Origin: Crossaster papposus
Lineage: Eukaryota; Echinodermata; Asteroidea; Velatida; Solasteridae
Direction of reading: 5' to 3'
Length of the DNA stretch: 64,000 bases
NCBI GenBank assembly: GCA_037893245.1
Contig: JBAIAA010000783.1
Span: 868,001-932,000 of the forward strand
Positions 47,365 to 56,820 of the stretch are shown here, piece by piece. The notes beneath the pieces are model-generated. The model was given only the letters and a program-made list of their open reading frames with translations, had not been told where the DNA came from and made no database searches. Positions within the stretch are counted from its first letter, which is position 1. Every line of letters starts with the position of its first letter. The position numbers and the translations under genes are program-made.

Positions 47365-47660
47365 AGATTTACCAAGTGAGTGTGGATCCTCCGCCCGCAA
47401 CGTCGCCGCGATGCAAATAGCATCTGTAGTCACTTTGACTACCACAGATATTAAAGGTAGTATACACCATTGGTAATTATTTGAATTATTATGAATGGGT
47501 GGAATTTGGGGGTTGTATTTGATAGTAAATATCGCTTAACTAACCTGTCTAAAGTTTTACAATCATGAATGCCGAGAAAAGCACGAAAACTGGCGTTTGT
47601 TTTCAAACGGCGTCGAGCAGTTATTGTTATGTTATTTGTGTCTTTTTCGCGATCGCCGTC
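47365..47660 (+). repeat. 56-bp dispersed repeat followed by a second dispersed repeat
   Basis: 47365-47420 equals 38962-39017. 47453-47660 matches 29832-30050 (CACCATTGGTAATT, GCCGAGAAAAGCACG). Confidence 0.65.
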
Positions 47661-48180
47661 CAAATATGGGAATGGTTTGTATGGTGGGTAATAATCCTGC
47701 GACTTTTTCAACAATCCATTTAAAGAAGACTAGTGAACGTATGGTAGCTTACTCGTCATCGATGATTCAAATAAGTGTGTCACGTTCACACTTCTCCCTC
47801 AGCTGCCATCGATGTTATACGCCTTTCTCTGTATACTAGCGCTATAACGCAAATTGTCCGACTACAGGGGGTAATTTTATGTTTACACTTGTTTTTTTCT
47901 CTCTCTACAACACCACGTAAAAGTTCTTATGGGGCAGGTCGTGCAGTCTCGAGACGAAACCTAACCATGGTCTGAGCGAACCGCACCTGATGACGAGTCT
48001 CGCTTTTTAGACATTTTTGTTCTGGTTCTGGCGAACGTACTGCCTGCTCCAGGCAAAGAACACAGTGAGTGGTGCACCTGATACTTTATAATAGTATAAC
48101 AAATGGTAATACCAAACTACATTTCATCGTACATTTTTGTTTTGGTTATTTAAGGTTCTATCTCACACATAACTTGTATG
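47661..48180. other. Mostly unassigned; right inverted terminus at 48039-48062
   Basis: Contains the exact reverse complement of 38141-38164. No gene signal. Confidence 0.45.
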
Positions 48181-48770
48181 AAAGAGTGACCTTTGACCTT
48201 GTCTTAAGTGACCTTTCCAGAATAATATTTTGTCTTAAGTCGGTGATTCTGGATGTATGGACCTCACTTAACATTTTCCAAGTGGTTTAAGATTTGTAAC
48301 AATTTTGTCAAATAAAACCTTAATTAGCACTAATTAGCGTCTTGTCTTAAGTGACCTTTCCAGAACCTAATTTTGTCTTAAGTTGGTTATTTTGTACATG
48401 TGAATCAAATTCTACATTTTTTAGGTTTTATCTCACACAAACTTGTATGAAAGGTCATTTGGTGCAAATTGACCTTTGACCTTGTCTTAAGTGACCTTTC
48501 CAGAATATAATTGTGTCTTAAGTTGGTGATTCTGGTTGTATGGACCTTACTTAACATTTTCCATGTGGTCTCAGATTTGTAACAATTTTGTCAAATAAAA
48601 CCCTAATTAGCACTAATTAGCGTGTTGTCTTAAGTGACCTTTCCAGAACATAATTTTTTCTTAAGTTGGCGATTCTGGATATATGGACCTTACATTGGCC
48701 ACAAGTGTTTTCAGATTTGTAACAATTTTGTCAAATAAAACTTGAGGGGTACCCCCCACCCCACCCAGAA
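48180..48770 (+). repeat. 140-bp tandem repeat, four units
   Basis: GTCTTAAGTGACCTTTCCAG recurs at 48201, 48344, 48484 and 48627. Units also share TTTGTAACAATTTTGTCAAA and AATTAGCACTAATTAGCG. The last unit decays around 48770 and a further TTTGTAACAA trace lies at 48841. Confidence 0.8.
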
Positions 48771-48887
48771 CTTGCCAAACTTAAGAAAAGACTTTTTGGA
48801 GACAGGTAAGGTAGCTGTACCCCACTCAGCCATCAAAGCTTTTGTAACAATTTTGTCAAATAAATCTCAACTAGCTCTTGGTCTAAT

Positions 48888-49659
48888 AGTGTCCCAGAAA
48901 AAAAGGTAATTCTAACAATAAGGGTTAGGTTGACAAAGATATGCATTTTATGACTATTAATTATGTTTTACCATGAAGTAGAAGCAAAATGGTTTCCGGT
49001 AATAACTTGATTTTATTCATCCAGTCATGCAGCATTGTTTGGAAAATGATATGTAAAAACCCTTTTGGGACAGTTCATGCTTTAAATCATGCTGTGGCAC
49101 GGCCAGCCAGTGTATTGAACGTCAGCTTTGACTTCTTGTGACTTTTTTATTTGGCGGTATTTAAAAAACAGTGTTTACGAGTCATCCACGTAAACCTTCA
49201 GGATTTGCAAGCCCACATTCAACATGAGGCCGACTTTCTACGTGATGACCCTGCAATGGTGAGACGAGATGCAATGGACATTCACTGCCATTGTGGACTT
49301 TGCATTGAAAGAGGTGGGCACGAGAAAGGTGTTGGTGCATAATTCAGTACTGAATAAATGTGACCAATTGATAAACATTTTGTACGTATAGCATTTAGAT
49401 TTATCATGGTTAGATTTTCCTCGGACCATATACCTGAATGTGCTGCTCATGTCTGACAATAATCTGTCTCAAAAGGGTTTTCACTTACCATTTTCCAAAC
49501 AATGGTGCTCAGTGATGCATCACCGGAGGAATGCATTCAAGTTACCACTGGAAAGCATGTTGTTTCTACTTTTAGGGCAAACACACTTAATAGCCATAAA
49601 ATGCATATCTTTGTGAAATTAACCCTTATTGTCAGAATTACATTTTTTTGTGGGACACT
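48888..49659. mobile_element. 772-bp element with long TIRs (about 185 bp)
   Basis: Left AGTGTCCCAGAAAAAAAGGT and right, reversed, AGTGTCCCACAAAAAAATGT start two inverted arms. The arms stay alignable through ACAATAAGGGTTA, AAAGATATGCATTTTATG and CATTGTTTGGAAAATG. Outermost bases and TSD are unclear (TA possible). The interior holds a coding fragment. Confidence 0.65.
49172..49313 (+). CDS. Coding fragment inside the TIR element, unknown protein
   Basis: Between an acceptor-like AAAAAACAG and a possible donor GAGGTGGGC, a frame reads CLRVIHVNLQDLQAHIQHEA, then DFLRDDPAMVRRDAMDIHCH and CGLCIERG. The frame remains open to a TAA at 49340. CHCGLC suggests a metal site. The composition is natural for a protein, unlike the surrounding AT-rich DNA. 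It may be an exon of the element's own gene or a captured host exon. No family recognised. Confidence 0.35.
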
Positions 49660-49704
49660 CTGTAGAACCATGGGTGGTATGAGTAAAAACTTGCAAATAC
49701 TTGT

Positions 49705-49930
49705 TCAAAAAGTAACCACGTCGTGGTCATTTGTAACCACGTTCCTGTCATCAGATATGCACAGATGACATACGTGGTCAAAATGACCCAGTGCGATGTG
49801 GTCAACAAAAACAACCACGTATTGTTGCCAGATTTTGACAACAATCGTGGCTGAAATATAACCCCAATCGCGTGGTCAAATTAACCTCTTTTCGTTGTCA
49901 TTTCGGAATAACCCCATTTTTGTGGTCACC
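49705..49930. repeat. Cluster of CGTGGTCA/TAACCACG words
   Basis: GTGGTCA, ACCACG or close variants (such as GTTGTCA) occur about ten times in 225 bp on both strands, with diverse spacers. It reads like a degenerate 20-bp minisatellite with internal palindromes. Confidence 0.5.
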
Positions 49931-50216
49931 AATTTATATGAATATGTTTATAAATCTATGGAGAATTTACTGAAAGGCTGTGGTATTAAACTAAATTTGA
50001 AAAAGTAATATAGGTTGGATGTAATATAAACACATGAAGACAGTCTCTGTCTACGAATAGTCAGTTTATCATTTGGTACCATAAACACACAGCCCCACAA
50101 CCAGCGTCCCAGTCTGGCTACTCCGGCCTTTTTCAACTGAATTTGCGCTACACTGACCGATCGTACCATGCACGCGTATCGGGACCGGCGGCCGGTCCGT
50201 ATGCATTTGAAGCTAC

Positions 50217-50679
50217 CTTATGATTAGGCCTATATCCTACAATAAGTGCACCCCGGCCTTCCCGAAGGACTTGGCAATTGTGCCTATGATTACCAACATT
50301 GCGGATTTTCCACAGAAGTATCTTACGGGCACTTGGGTTGGTCTCGGACGCAATCGCTACAACTTCGCTCTCTTCTTTGTGACATGACTGGAGATGACGG
50401 CGCAACTTAGATTGAGGTACTTCACAGTAAAAGCAGAAGTGTTTTTTTTTCCAATTTCCTGTGACCACCTTCTTTGCTGGTATCCATGACTGTTATGTGA
50501 CAGGTCTCAGTAGCCTCGGTTGATGATCTCTGTGACTCGGCACTTGAGGCTTCATATGGAGGAGGACAAACAGCAGGTCCTGTATCAGAATCAGCTTGTG
50601 GGCCATCATCTCCACTGGAACTGCTTTGTGGACTGTCCGAACCATTTAAGTGCAGACTCAAGAACAGCGGATGGGCCAC
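50217..50679 (-). CDS. Exon C of a Tudor-like/zinc-finger gene
   Basis: Minus-strand exon after the acceptor TTTCTATGCCAG, entered in phase 0. It begins VAHPLFLSLHLNGSDSPQ and continues as a Ser/Asp/Glu-rich linker. After a nine-A run (50442-50450) the frame must shift by one to continue as HFCFYCEVPQSKLRRHLQSC, a C2H2-type finger, and then ARKILLWKIRNVGNHRHNCQ and VLREGRGALIVGYRPNHK. This finger followed by an LRNxGNxxHN-like segment recurs in uncharacterised animal proteins. A donor (AAG then GTAGCT) follows at 50216, so more exons lie downstream. One A fewer in the run would restore the frame; a sequencing error, a polymorphism or a real break are all possible. Confidence 0.65.
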
Positions 50680-51014
50680 CTGGCATAGAAATCAAATCAA
50701 AATCACATTTAATTTTAAACAAATAACAATTTCTTTGGGTTATCTTTAAAATATACTATCCATTTTAACACCATCACAAGCAACCACCCCACCCCACATT
50801 CGCCCTTGATGTGCAACTGAACTGACGACATACAGTTATCCTCTTCATAAAAAGATATGTAATTCATATGAGAATTTGTGTCATGTGCATTCATTATGAC
50901 TTCCAAGACTGAGCAGTTCACTAATTAAATACTTGTAGTCAGCGTACAGTACAGGCGTTGTTCATATTAATAATAATAATAATAATAACACATTTCATTT
51001 GTATTCTTCCTAAC

Positions 51015-51112
51015 CTGTCTGTTGTTAATTAATGCATCATATGGTAATTTTCTCAGCTGGTGCTCAAATAGGCAGCGTGTCATGCCAAAAGTGTACTGGA
51101 CGCAGTACTTTC
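51015..51112 (-). CDS. Exon B of the Tudor-like/zinc-finger gene
   Basis: 98 nt after the acceptor ATTTCTTATCAG. Two bases complete a codon begun in exon A, then 32 codons read KYCVQYTFGMTRCLFEHQLR and KLPYDALINNRQ. The donor is CAG then GTTAGG, phase 0, matching exon C. Joined to exon A, the turn-strand pattern WYSAVIISFTKG-KYCVQYTFG resembles Tudor/Agenet-type beta-barrel modules (WYxAxV...GxYxVxF). Tudor-like folds bind methylated peptides, but the ligand here is unknown. Confidence 0.7.
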
Positions 51113-51429
51113 CTGATAAGAAATCCACAAATTCAAATAATTAAACTTTAAAGGGAAATGCAATTGGGAGTAGTGGGAGAGGAATGGGGAAAACTATTTG
51201 TTGTTTACAGATCATATACATGTATATTGGTTTTTGGTTCGGGGGGGGGGAGGGGAGAGGAAGCAAGTTTAGGGAAAATGGCATTGTTTATTTACATGTG
51301 GTACATGTCATGGGGGAATGTAAGAGGGTATAGAGCTGTCTTAATTTATGTGTGACAAATGGGAATCTACATATGGATTACATTTCTTACCTACGGAACC
51401 CCTAAAGAGACATGACGAAATCACTGTGA

Positions 51430-51640
51430 CAAAATAAATTTAGTTTTGTATTTCGTGCCTACAAAATCATTTCGTGCCCACGAAATGATTTATTTTGTGA
51501 GCTCGAAATCATTTCAAGGCGAAGAAATGATTTCCTGCGCTCGAAAAAATTTTTTTTCGTGAGCTCGAAATAATTTATTTCGTGCGCTTCGCCGCTTGAA
51601 ATAATTTCGTGCGCTCGAAATCATTTTGTGCAATTGTTAG
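51430..51640. repeat. Palindromic ATTTCGTG/CGAAAT word cluster (intronic)
   Basis: ATTTCGTGCGCTCGAAAT-like words and their complements recur about ten times, with local dyads such as TCATTTCGTGCCCACGAAAT. The cluster sits in the intron between exons A and B. A poly-G run (51241-51250) lies upstream of it. Confidence 0.55.
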
Positions 51641-51905
51641 TAAATATGACGTGTCAGCATTAGGCAGGTAGTCGGCAAGTCTTGCTCCAAGACCGAGTTG
51701 TTTATTTGTTTCGGGCGCGCCATCCATCTATGCAGTTCATCAATCATCAATACTCCGAAAACGGGCTTATAGGGCTTCCTTGATTATCACGAGATTTGTT
51801 TCACAGCACATTCTTGACGCAAGGGTAACGTGAACCCACAAATTTTCCAGGGCATTCCATTTGTATTCGTCATTCTGTATGTCCCTTTAGGGGCTCCGCA
51901 CTTAC

Positions 51906-52080
51906 CTTTGGTGAAGGAGATTATTACGGCAGAATACCATGATGAATCTGGAGGCCACAGTACGATTACGTTCTCCCTTTCATGATACTGGTGATTTGTC
52001 AAGGTTCCATCAAGACGACTACGTGGTTTCATGTTTGTAATGGTAGTGCTGTCAGCCACACCTAGACTAACTACATGTAG
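51906..52080 (-). CDS. Exon A of the Tudor-like/zinc-finger gene
   Basis: 175 nt between the acceptor TATTGTTACAG and a perfect donor (AAAG then GTAAGT), in phase 0 and out phase 1. It encodes LHVVSLGVADSTTITNMKPR, then SRLDGTLTNHQYHERENVIV and LWPPDSSWYSAVIISFTK. The only ATG in frame is codon 17, in a good context (AAACATGA). The alternative is the ATG at the end of the upstream exon (52513-52515), which joins exactly in frame. Exons A, B and C are on one strand with consecutive compatible phases (0, 1, 0), which is strong evidence for a true gene. Confidence 0.7.
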
Positions 52081-52512
52081 CTGTAACAATACAACAACAA
52101 TATACCATCAAACTGATAATACAAGTAAATATGAATAATTATGTGGCTACTTATTTGCTTTATTATTTATAAAATAACTACAATTAACTACATGTATTTC
52201 TTGTTCGCACGGTGCTCAACAACTCATGCTTGGGTTGGCAAAATAAAGCAGTTAAATTTGGTTCTAACTTATTATTATTATTATTCTGAAATTATGCATA
52301 TTCACTTCCCACATCATCCTAAGACTAGAGTGAGAGAGGCCATGACTACAAATTAGTACTAACGTTACACTATAGTCTAGCTAATAAAAAGTACATACAT
52401 TTATGCATACTCACAATCATAGCAATACTAGGTTCAATTTAAATGTCATAGAGTGAGCTACATAGTCATAGCGATTAACATGCAAGCTTCCAAATACAAT
52501 CGCTCTACTTAC

Positions 52513-52560
52513 CATCTATCCACAAATCTATTCCAGCTCCATGGTACACCTAGCTAGCTG
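52513..52560 (-). other. Putative first exon (5' UTR plus start codon) of the same gene
   Basis: A perfect donor GTAAGT begins at 52512. The last three exon bases are ATG (52515-52513), so splicing to exon A would give M-LHVVSLG in frame. A four-codon upstream ORF (ATG at 52542 to TAG at 52528) and a second TAG directly before the ATG sit in the leader. The context of the terminal ATG is weak (T at -3), so initiation at codon 17 of exon A remains possible. The 5' limit is unknown. Confidence 0.45.
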
Positions 52561-52569
52561 CAAATGACC

Positions 52570-52950
52570 ACGTCTTCGCATTAACTACAATATGCCTCAC
52601 TACACTCGGGCCAAAACAATGTTTATAATAGTTAATACATGTCTAGACTAGTAGAGATATTTATACTTCGTTGTCACACGCGCCACTCATGGAAATCAAC
52701 GGAGGGCGCTATGCCATTCAGGGTAATACTGTTTGGATTTTTTTGGACGAGGTAAAAAATGTGCATACTCCCCCACGTCAGGCCTTATGCGTGAACTGAG
52801 GACTCCTCCCAAACGCCTTGATATTTAACCAACAGTCAAAAATGGCCACGAAAGTCCCATTTTTCACAAAATTTGATACCGAGGACGCGCTCGGTTTGCA
52901 AGGTGTCCTCAGTATGCGAGTGTGTACTCCATTTGCGGTATTGACATGTA
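52570..52950. other. Upstream region of the Tudor-like/zinc-finger gene
   Basis: This is where a minus-strand promoter would lie. CGCGCCACTCATGG near 52680 is locally CpG-rich, but I see no clear TATA or Inr. The start of a dispersed repeat may begin near 52870. Confidence 0.35.
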
Positions 52951-52956
52951 CACACA

Positions 52957-53143
52957 CATTTGTTTATGGTGTAAATCGAGGAGTTTCCATTGTTCCTCTC
53001 AAAAAATTTCGTTGTTTGTACTCAAACTTTTTCCGACGGCTCTCATTGGTTTTGTACATGAATCTCAATCGAGGTCGTCCTCGATTCTAACCCTAACCCC
53101 AATTCACCTTCGTGTCGTCAGGTATGTGTACACCATAAACAAA
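52957..53143 (+). mobile_element. Dispersed repeat with short TIRs (copy 2 of the 43505 family)
   Basis: TTTGTTTATGGTGTA near the left end faces TACACCATAAACAAA at the right end. The interior matches 43505-43690 (GAGGAGTTT, CGTCCTCGATTCTAACC, CACCTTCGTGTCGTC). It looks like a small MITE. CTAACCCTAACCCC inside is part of the family, not a telomere. Confidence 0.6.
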
Positions 53144-53483
53144 CGCACACACACACACCCACATAAAAGGAAAATCCTGTATTATTCTATCAATTCTCAC
53201 AAACACCAAGTTTCCTTCCTTTGAGTTTGATTTCCTATTGATTTTTAAAAGTTAAATCTATTACACATTTAATATGACATCACATGACCCTTCATGACGT
53301 CATCAAGACTTCATCTTCATCTAGGTTAAGTTTTATGGGAATACAACTTTGTTTTCTGTAAAATGTGCTTGTGCAAAAATGCCAGGTACAAAGTATATAG
53401 GATTTGGGTTACAAAAAAAAAGTAACAACTAGAACTATGTCTGTTTAAAGAACAACACATATATAGTTTAGTGGGAAGGAGGG
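53144..53483. other. Unassigned DNA
   Basis: ACACAC run at the left, then AT-rich sequence. Nothing else recognised. Confidence 0.4.
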
Positions 53484-53640
53484 GGTTTCGTGCACCCTCG
53501 GAAATCAATTTCTAATTGGTGTCTCTAGGTCACAAAAAATGCGTAGAAAACGATTTGCTATGTTAAAAAATTCAAAAAAATGTCCCACGTATCATTTTTA
53601 TGCAAATTAGTGCCGCCATTATCAAAAAATCTACGTTTCA
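53484..53640 (-). repeat. Dispersed repeat (inverted partner of 37985-38130)
   Basis: CGGAAATCAATTTCTAATTG and the flanking GGGGTTTCGTGCACC match 37985-38130 reversed, including a TGCAAATTAGTGCCGCCATT segment. Confidence 0.65.
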
Positions 53641-53644
53641 CTAT

Positions 53645-53786
53645 ATCTCAGCCAATATTGCAGTTAACTGAATAAAGAAGGTGTCTAGACCCATGTTTTG
53701 AGGGTCAAAGATCACAATAAAACTATTCCCAAAGTGACATGTGTCCGTGGGATAGGAGTATTATCAAAAATTCATTTGTATACATA
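53645..53786 (+). repeat. Host monomer interrupted by the 4.3-kb element, left part
   Basis: TATCTCAGCCAATATTGCAG and AGACCCATGTTTTGAGGGTC recur, diverged, at 58089-58160 and in part at 58247. The DNA into which the TA element inserted is therefore an array of about 150-bp monomers. Confidence 0.6.
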
Positions 53787-53880
53787 TACAGTGATGATTA
53801 AATTGAAGTACCCCTCGCACTCGTACTCGCTCGCAATTCACCCGATAACGCACGTATCTACTCGGCCATTGTCTGAGGAT

Positions 53881-54027
53881 TTACGAGGTCTCGCAGTTAC
53901 GCGCGAGGATATACGGGGTCTCGCAGTTACGCGCGAGGATATACGGGGTCTCGCAGTTACGCGCGAGGATATACGGGGTCTCGCAGTTACGCGCGAGGAT
54001 ATACGGGGTCTCGCAGTTACGCGCGAG
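53881..54027 (+). repeat. 30-bp minisatellite TCGCAGTTACGCGCGAGGAT...
   Basis: Five nearly identical units start at 53891, 53921, 53951, 53981 and 54011. Very CpG-rich compared with the AT-rich surroundings. Confidence 0.9.
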
Positions 54028-54331
54028 CGCTTCCGAGGTGCATGAAGAACGAGCACTTACGAGGGCAGTCATCCATGCATAACAATGACTTCGTGTGATT
54101 CCCAAGTACGTGTAGAGGCCCATTTACCAATCGATCCGGCTTTTCAGTTGGGACAACTGTTCTGAGTGATTGTTGCGCTACACAGAAGCCCAATTGGGAG
54201 CGCTTTTACTGTGAACATGGAGTTATAAAAAGGACAATTGGTTGAGTGCCAAGGAACGATCTACATTTATTTTCATTATATTTAGTGCACCGTGCTTCTT
54301 TTGTGGGATCTTGTTGAGTGCTCTACATGTA

Positions 54332-54532
54332 CACAGGCCCGTACACAGGGGGGGTGCGACGGGTGCGTACGCACCCCCCCAAATTACCAAAAGGTCCACA
54401 TTTTCCGGGGTAAATAATGGTATTTTGATGTAGAAATAACGGTACTGGCACACGACAAATTTTGGTCCCATTGTTGGTCCCATCAAGTACAACTTCGCAC
54501 CCCCCCATAAAAAATCCTGCGTACGGGCCTGG
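54332..54532. mobile_element. 201-bp hAT-like MITE
   Basis: Starts CACAGGCCCGTAC and ends GTACGGGCCTGG, with G/C homopolymers just inside (GGGGGGG and CCCCCCC). Flanking TACATGTA at 54324-54331 and 54533-54540 is an 8-bp duplication. That word is common in this genome, so some chance remains. CAGG termini and an 8-bp TSD fit hAT. Confidence 0.7.
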
Positions 54533-54959
54533 TACATGTATGTCCATTGTGTCGGTGAGTTTTGAAGCTGAACGACAAAGTATTGTTGATCTCTATTCGT
54601 ATTATCGAGCGGTGTATTCGGAAGGACAAAAACCGTTGGTGAGAATGAGATCGTGCAAAAAAAGAACTTCCAATCATGTCCTTCTAACCTTTTTCATTGG
54701 TTGTAATTGTATGCCACAAAGAGACATTCCCCAGCCAATTAAAATTCCAATGTGGTGGTCGGCCACATGTTGGCCGGCTTGCTTTTTGTAGGTCAGCTGT
54801 CAATCATTATCTGGATTTCTTGTGCCTACTTGGATTATATTCAAAATATTAGTTTGGGGGGTCTTGGGGTCTTGGGGTCCTGGATCGGGATTTTGTATCA
54901 CCTTGATTATATTCCTACATGTATTTATTCTTGGCTGTAGGCCTATTGGTTTGGTGGAA

Positions 54960-55140
54960 GTTTTTGAAAGCTATCCTTGTAATTTACGGGCCATAAAATA
55001 GATCGTTTTTGTTAAATACATGTACAAGAAAAACGGAAAATAAATGGTATTAAATTGTTCCCTTAAATCCGTTTAAAATTGTTTAGGTGTTAAGGTCCCG
55101 TTTTTTGTGGTTTTTTTTTCAAACAATGAAAGCAGAAATA
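54960..55140 (+). repeat. Diverged unit preceding the 1-kb tandem repeats
   Basis: TAATTTACGGGCC, GTTAAATACATGTACAAGAA and AATAAATGGTATTAAATTG loosely follow the order of the 55141 unit, so it is probably an older, shortened copy. Confidence 0.4.
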
Positions 55141-55821
55141 AATGTTATTAAATAAACCTCTGAAATTTATTTCGCTAGCCTCGTAATTTAATGGTCCGGT
55201 GTACGTTGATTTTATTAGATACCAGAAAAACCAAGAATAAATCCTATTATTATTTACCCCTGAAATCGGTTGGGGAAATGTTTAGGAGTTCAGACAAATA
55301 AGTCTTTAGGTACCCTTTCCCCCTTTTTTTCTATAAAAAGACAATATAAGGACAATTTCAAAATTAACCGTAGGAATATATTTTGGATGGCTAGGGTTTT
55401 CGTAAATAAACAGGCTCGGAATTTTTTACACCTTTTTATTTGTACATCTAAATATATTTTGTAAACGAGTACGGCAAACTTTTGTAAAAGTACTTGCATC
55501 CAATTTAATGACCATCGGTTAGGCCAAGAGATAAATACAACTTATATTAGAAAATTGTGTGATGTTTCATTAAATGTACATTTATTTTGTGAGAATAGAC
55601 ACCAGAACTGCACATTTCCTCTGGCTTTATTATTTTCCCCTACTTTATTATTTTACCACTTCTAGTACTTGCCCTTTCCCCAAGTTGCGTAAAATAATCT
55701 CTCTACGAGGAGAACTCCCGATCCTTTTGTGGAGCCTGTCAATCAAAACCTATTCTTCACAGTCATCAAAGCTTAACGCCGCCTCCATAGCGCCTGGGCC
55801 GGTTTCCTTTGATTTATTTAG

Positions 55822-55884
55822 CCAATCAAGAACGAGTCATCGGGGCTATGATTGGTTCTTCAATAACAGAGGGTGTCTTTAAAA
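55822..55884 (+). promoter_or_regulatory. Promoter-like block, unit 1
   Basis: CCAAT at 55822-55826, inverted CCAAT (ATTGG) at 55851-55855 and TTTAAAA at 55878-55884, about 23 bp further on. Spacing would allow plus-strand initiation near 55910. No recognisable RNA or protein gene follows. Confidence 0.35.
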
Positions 55885-56757
55885 GGGCTCGAATTACTAT
55901 CCGCGGGCAAAAGCAAAGGGTGGGGCGCGTGGGAAAAAAGGAGATTGTGTTTGCTGGTGGCGTCTGACAATTGCTGTAGCTGACAAAAGCAAAGTTCTGC
56001 CGTGACAATCTTGCGGTCATTGGACATCCCCAAGCAATGCTTGGATTTAAACAGAGTGAGGAAAGGAAGTGAAATTTCAAATGTTATTAAATAAACCTCT
56101 GACATTTATTTCGCTAGCCTCGTAATATAATGGTCCGGTGTATGTTGATTTTATTAGATACCAGAAAAACGAAGAATAAATCGTATTTTATTTACCCCTG
56201 AAATCGGTTGGGGAAATGTTTAGGAGTTCAGACAAATAATTCTTCAAGTACCCTTTCCCCTTTTTTTCTATAAAAAGACAATATAAGGACAATTTCCAAA
56301 TTAACCGTAGTAATATATTTTGGATGACTAGGGTTTCGCAAATAAACAGGCTCAGAATTGTTTACACCTTTTTATTTGTACATCTAAATAAATTTTGTAA
56401 ACGAGTACGGCAAACTTTTGTAAAAGTACTTGCATCCAATTTAATGACCATCGGTTAGGCCAATAGATAAATACAACTTATATTAGAAAATTGTGTGATG
56501 TTTCAGTAAATGTACATTTATTTTGTGAGAATAGACACCAGAACTGCACATTTCCTCTGGCTTTATTATTTTCCCCCACTTTATTATTTTACCACTTCTA
56601 GTACTTGCCCTTTCCCCAAGTTGCGTAAATAATCTCTCTACTGGGAGAACTCCCCGATCCTTTTGTGGAGCCTGTCAATCAAAACCTATTCTTCACAGTC
56701 ATCAAAGCTTAACGCCGCCTCCATAACGCCTGGGCCGGTTTCCTTCAATTTATTTAG

Positions 56758-56820
56758 CCAATCAAGAACGAGTCATCGGGGCTATGATTGGTTCTTCAAT
56801 AACAGAGGGTGTCTTTAAAA
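56758..56820 (+). promoter_or_regulatory. Promoter-like block, unit 2
   Basis: Same CCAAT (56758-56762), ATTGG (56787-56791) and TTTAAAA (56814-56820) arrangement, conserved with the unit. Confidence 0.35.

Noticed and set aside
53085-53102. Telomere-like CTAACCCTAACCCC
   Set aside because: Only two units, and it is part of a dispersed repeat whose other copy (43630 region) shows a variant.
55826-56080. 84-codon minus-strand frame in the 1-kb tandem unit
   Set aside because: It is conserved only because the whole unit is duplicated; the second unit carries a different N-terminus after the indel, and no domain is seen.
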